Source of the DNA: Phragmites australis
Lineage: Eukaryota; Streptophyta; Magnoliopsida; Poales; Poaceae
NCBI RefSeq assembly: GCF_958298935.1
Contig: NC_084934.1
Coordinates: 2,048,501 to 2,112,500 of the forward strand
Direction: 5' to 3'
Length of the DNA: 64,000 nt
The translations under genes and the position numbers were made by a program. The notes beneath the pieces are model-generated. The model was not told the origin of the DNA, searched no databases, and saw only the letters and a program-made list of their open reading frames with translations. Within the stretch, counting starts at the first letter, position 1, and each line of letters starts with the position of its first letter. Below are positions 60,501-64,000 of the stretch, piece after piece.

Positions 60501-61629
60501 CACTACTATAGAAATAATTTAGTAGGATTCTCATGTTCAAACGGTTCTATGGAGCCGTCTGTGCAAAGATTATTACAGATGGCTCCAAAAAAGAGCTATC
60601 TGCAAAGATGACGATACACGTCCGAAAGTGGTGGGACGCTTTTAATATAGACATTTAGAATCATCTATAATATTAATATAGATGGATTATATTTGGAGTC
60701 GTCTATGGTCAAATAAAGATCACTAATAGCTCTAAACAGGAAACATCCGTAACATTAATACAATTCTTCGTATTTGGAGTTGTCTGTAATAAAACAAATA
60801 TCATAGACGGCGTTAAACAGGAAATGTCCGTAACATTAGTACAAACAGGGACAATTATGAGCCGTCTGATAAAATAGAGGGTTGAGGTGAGACACTTTAG
60901 TACAGACGGCTCAAAATGTGAAGCCTTCTGTAATGTTAAAATAGTAAAACATCTCCTGCTTTCAGATTGAAGCAGAACAGTGCAAAACAGTGAAGAACAA
61001 TGCGCAACTTTTGGAGGAAGGCTGAGGATTTTGTCTAAATATTGTTAGATTTAAGTGAAAACTTGAAGATTTATTGGTTTTTTTACTCCAAGGTAAGCAT
61101 TATATTGTAATTTGGTTTAGATGGTTTAGATTTGGTTTAGAGAGCTAGCTAGATCTAGATCTAGTTTTTTTATGATGACATAGTATTATTCTATTCATTA
61201 GATGATATAGATTTGTGTTCTAATTTTTTCTTGAGAGATCAACTACATCTACATCTAGATTTAGATTTTTTTCATGATGATCTAGAATATATTAATTTTT
61301 CTAGGTATATATGATGCTCAAATCATAGATCAATGTTTAATTATGCTACTATAAATGGCTAGCTTTAATCTAGTATTCTAGATAAATTTCGGATTTTTAG
61401 TATATAAACATAAAATTATCAATAATTATATAGTATTTAATGATAAGTTTTAAATTAATGTTTACCCTTATTTTTTAGGTATACATTTATATAATATAAT
61501 GGTAATCATTAATTATTTTTGAATGAATTGTCATTTGTATGATTCTTGCATGTATGTATGGTAGCTCTATTTTTTTGACGAAAAGCTTGGTTACTCTTTT
61601 TTATTAGACTAATTTGACATTAATTTACT

Positions 61630-62390
61630 TCGTACATTTTAGATGAATCATGGCTGAATATACAGTTCTTGTATGAACAAGGGTACCTTGATGGTGCGAT
61701 GACTTTTCTGGCAGCTACAGAGGAGGATCTTTTGGAGAAGGGTCCTGAATTTATATATTGTCCTTATTGTGATTGTAGAAATGAAAGATCCATTCTTAGA
61801 AAGAGCGTAGTCCGATAGATCCAAATGCACATGATTAATAGGGGCTTAAAACTGGACTACACGTGTTGGACTAAACATGGTGAAGAGAAGAATGTTACAT
61901 AAAGACGTTGGTATTGTCTAAGAACCCAAAGTCGATGTAAGAAGAGAAGATAATGATGGATTTTGGTGCAAATGATGATGATTATGGTGGTCCAGACGAT
62001 GATGATAGGTTGGATCAGATATTGTGCGATGCAGACGTGAACTTGAGTACTCATAGAGATTTTAACAAATTCATGTGCTTGATTGAGGACTCGGAGAAAC
62101 CGTTGTTCCCTGGATGCAAACCGAAATACACGAAGTTATTATCCACGCTTGAACTGCTTAAATTGAAAGCAAGCGATGGTTGGTTAGACAAGAGTTTCAC
62201 AGCACTATTAGAACTCTTATCGGACATGCTTCCAGATAGAAACGAGCTGCCCAAAAGTACATACGAAGCAAAGAAGGTTCTTTGTCCATTTAAGATGGAT
62301 GTAGAAAGGATACATACATGTCTGAACGATTGTATCCACTACCGTAAAGATTTTCGCATATTAAGCATGATTCGTATTGTGCACATATTG
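61630..62390 (+). pseudogene. TNP2-type transposase relic, N-terminal part
   Basis: Frames give WLNIQFLYEQGYLDGAMTFL, EFIYCPYCDCRNERSILRKS and RGLKLDYTCWTKHGEEKN (transposase-associated domain, broken by an in-frame TAG), then an open stretch from 61953: an acidic DDDYGGPDDDD linker, KYTKLLSTLELLKLKAS, DKSFTALLELLSDMLPDR and STYEAKKVLCPFKMDVERIH. These correspond in order to the N-terminal half of plant TNP2. After IHYRKDF (about 62350) the expected Cys-rich continuation is lost. Confidence 0.85.
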
Positions 62391-62459
62391 ACCATATTGT
62401 TCCTGGTAATTTGGCCTCTTTTTCATCTTGCTTGCAACACTCGAGTGCAAGCACAATAA

Positions 62460-63559
62460 TTTGGCCTCTTTTCGATTCGCAAACATCGAGACATTCTTTG
62501 ATGACTTTGGTATAGAACCGAGGAATATATGGTTTTCTTTGAGAAGGGACGAGATGAATCCTTTTGGGAAGATGAGCAGCAAACACAACACTTGACCAGT
62601 TGTTCTCAGTATTTACAACCTACCTCTTTGGTTGTATATGAAGCTGAAGTACTTGATGATGCCACTGTTTATACAACGCCTAAAACAACATATGAACGAT
62701 ATTGATGTATCCCTAAGACCATTGTGGAAGATCTAAAAATATTATGGAACAAAGGGCGCAAGTATAGGGTGCGTACAAAAGAGAGAATTTCACGCTACGT
62801 GCCTTGTTGTTCTGCACGATCAATGATTTGCATAGACTATATAAGCTTGTGGGCTAGAGTAAACAGGAAGACATGATGAGCCCTCATTTCCTAGATGGTA
62901 CCGTGAGTATGTGCCTGTCCCACTCATGCAAAATGGTGTTTATGCGTCACAGAAGGTTACTTAACAGGTATCACTCATACCACAATATGAGGGAACCATT
63001 CGACGAATTGAGGAAAAGAGTTTTATGTCCAAGGTACTACAGTGGTCAAGATGTGCACAATATGGTTAAAGATTTCGATGTTGTGTTTGAAAAGGGGAGT
63101 AAAAAATCTAAGGATAGCGGTGGCATATGGAAGAAGAGATTGGCATTGTGGGAGCTACCGTATTGGTGGCACCTTGAAGTTTGCCACTACATCGATGTCA
63201 TGCGTGTAGAGAAGAACGTGTGCAAAAGCTTGATTAGTCTTTTACTTAATATTTCAGGCAAGACGAAGGACGGCCTTAATGCAAGTCTTGACTTGGTTGA
63301 TATGAAGATCAGGCCTGAGTTGACACTTGAACCATCCGAAAAAGGTAGAATGAGGCTTCCTCTTGGCTGCTATAATTTGAAAAAGGCCAAGAGGACCGAA
63401 CTATGCCGGTGCTTGCATGGTGTGAAAGTTTCGTCCGGTTACTCCGCCAATATCTCGAAACTTGTTTCGATGCAAGATTTAAAATTAGTTGGCATGAAGA
63501 CCCATGATTGCCATATCTTTATATGTGGAATTGTGTCATTGCTCATTTTGTTGCACTAG
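62460..63559 (+). pseudogene. TNP2-type transposase relic, core part
   Basis: Frames before 62873 give WFSLRRDEMNPFGKMSSKHN, PVVLSIYNLPLWLYMKLKYL and IVEDLKILWNKG. An open frame from 62873 continues with FMRHRRLLNRYHSYHNMREP, WKKRLALWELPYWWHLEVCH, YIDVMRVEKNVCKSLISLLL, TKDGLNASLDLVDMKIRPEL and CLHGVKVSSGYSANISKLVS. This is the conserved transposase core (Transposase_21) of plant CACTA TNP2 proteins. Stops at several points upstream and the frame end at 63559 show inactivation; after MKTHDCHI the normal continuation is lost. Confidence 0.88.
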
Positions 63560-63739
63560 ATACAACAATTCAGCATGAGGCTGCAGTGAAATGGATATTT
63601 TTTTATCAATGTTGTACTTGTAACTTCAGGTCATACAGATGATGGCTCCAATTGTACAATAACTACTTATGCTTTGCATGATGGACATTAAATAAATTAT
63701 AATAACTAACATGTTCTTGTCGATTATCTAAATCGCAAA

Positions 63740-64000
63740 TAGAACAAACTCAGGCGCATAAGCGAAAGCGAGGTGGCCGAGGAAAAAACCAAATGCACAT
63801 GGGTCACTACACCATAACTTATGTCAATGAGGAAGGTGTGCCAACAAAGCCTCAGCAAGCTCAAGCGGTATTCCGTAAAGCATGTGCCTCACTTGGAAGG
63901 ACAAGAGTCATGATAACTTATCCAAACTGGAAGGTCTATCGCAGAGCGACAAACACTTCTAGTAGGAAACAATTAAAGGCCAATTTGATTTCCTTGAAGA
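63740..64000 (+). pseudogene. Second CACTA ORF (TNPA/plant transposase-like), partial
   Basis: A plus-strand frame reads AHKRKRGGRGKNQMHMGHYT then ITYVNEEGVPTKPQQAQAVF and RKACASLGRTRVMITYPNWK. The pattern GxYxI-x-xVNE-G-P--P-x-A---FR and a later IxxxxxxWK is typical of the second protein of plant CACTA elements (Ptta/En/Spm transposase family). It has no clear start and runs off the window, so its integrity cannot be judged. Confidence 0.65.

Larger units (their letters stand above)
60501..64000 (+). mobile_element. CACTA (En/Spm) element, right end outside window
   Basis: The left terminus is CACTACTATAGAAAT at 60501. Subterminal repeats such as GAGCCGTCTGTG, AGATGGCTCC, AGACGGCTC and TTTGGAGTCGTCTATG fill 60540-60940 in both orientations. 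A leader with an intron-like T-rich stretch follows, then TNP2-like sequence (from 61630) and a second, TNPA-like sequence (from 63740). The arrangement is that of an originally autonomous element. The terminus differs from that at 36289 in several positions but is the complement of the right end at 13096 over CACTACTATAGAA. Confidence 0.85.

Overview
This window is plant nuclear DNA, most likely from a grass (Poaceae) and plausibly a panicoid. I infer this from the mix of CACTA, Ty3/gypsy, Ty1/copia, hAT and PIF/Harbinger (Tourist-type) remnants, from GC-rich genes in AT-rich intergenic DNA, and from a class I KNOX gene that reads as the ortholog of rice OSH15 / maize rough sheath1-gnarley1. 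I cannot name the species.

Four protein-coding genes are well supported. (1) An intronless L-type lectin receptor kinase on the minus strand (8070-10091, 673 aa). (2) A three-exon EPIDERMAL PATTERNING FACTOR-like (EPFL) secreted-peptide gene on the minus strand (24927-25572, 142 aa after splicing). (3) A second intronless L-type lectin receptor kinase on the plus strand (40586-42610, 674 aa), divergent from the first. (4) A five-exon KNOX homeobox gene on the minus strand (48704-53226, 342 aa after splicing) with a 2,970-base third intron. I placed the exon borders of genes 2 and 4 by hand from GT/AG sites, reading phase and family knowledge; both assemble without a stop. As I recall, OSH15 in rice chromosome 7 also lies beside a cluster of lectin receptor kinases, so the block may be syntenic.

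Layout. 1-7 kb: a minus-strand LTR retrotransposon cut by the window edge (primer-binding site plus a 2.76-kb LTR), then a decayed gypsy gag-pol relic split by a solo LTR with a perfect 5-base target duplication. 8-14 kb: lectin kinase 1 and its upstream region, which is duplicated about 3 kb further out with a deleted CACTA element between the copies. 15-17 kb: hAT-type elements. 17.5-24 kb: one LTR nested inside another. 24.9-25.6 kb: EPFL. 26-32.6 kb: CACTA and copia remnants, tandem repeats and a captured two-exon fragment of cytosolic GAPDH. 33.7-38 kb: MITEs and a broken CACTA. 40.5-42.6 kb: lectin kinase 2. 44.7-47.5 kb: degenerate repeats. 48.7-53.2 kb: KNOX. 54.8-60.4 kb: MITEs, a 5'-truncated LINE-like RNase H remnant and intergenic DNA. 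60.5 kb to the end: a plus-strand CACTA element with TNP2-like and second-ORF remnants, running off the window.

The genes do not form an operon-like system. The lectin kinases are predicted plasma-membrane receptors, EPFL a secreted ligand-like peptide, and KNOX a nuclear meristem regulator. The most interesting points are a duplicated 3' splice site in KNOX intron 3 that would give a homeodomain-less frameshifted isoform, the duplicated lectin-kinase upstream region, and the captured GAPDH fragment. I found no evidence of a wholly new biological system.
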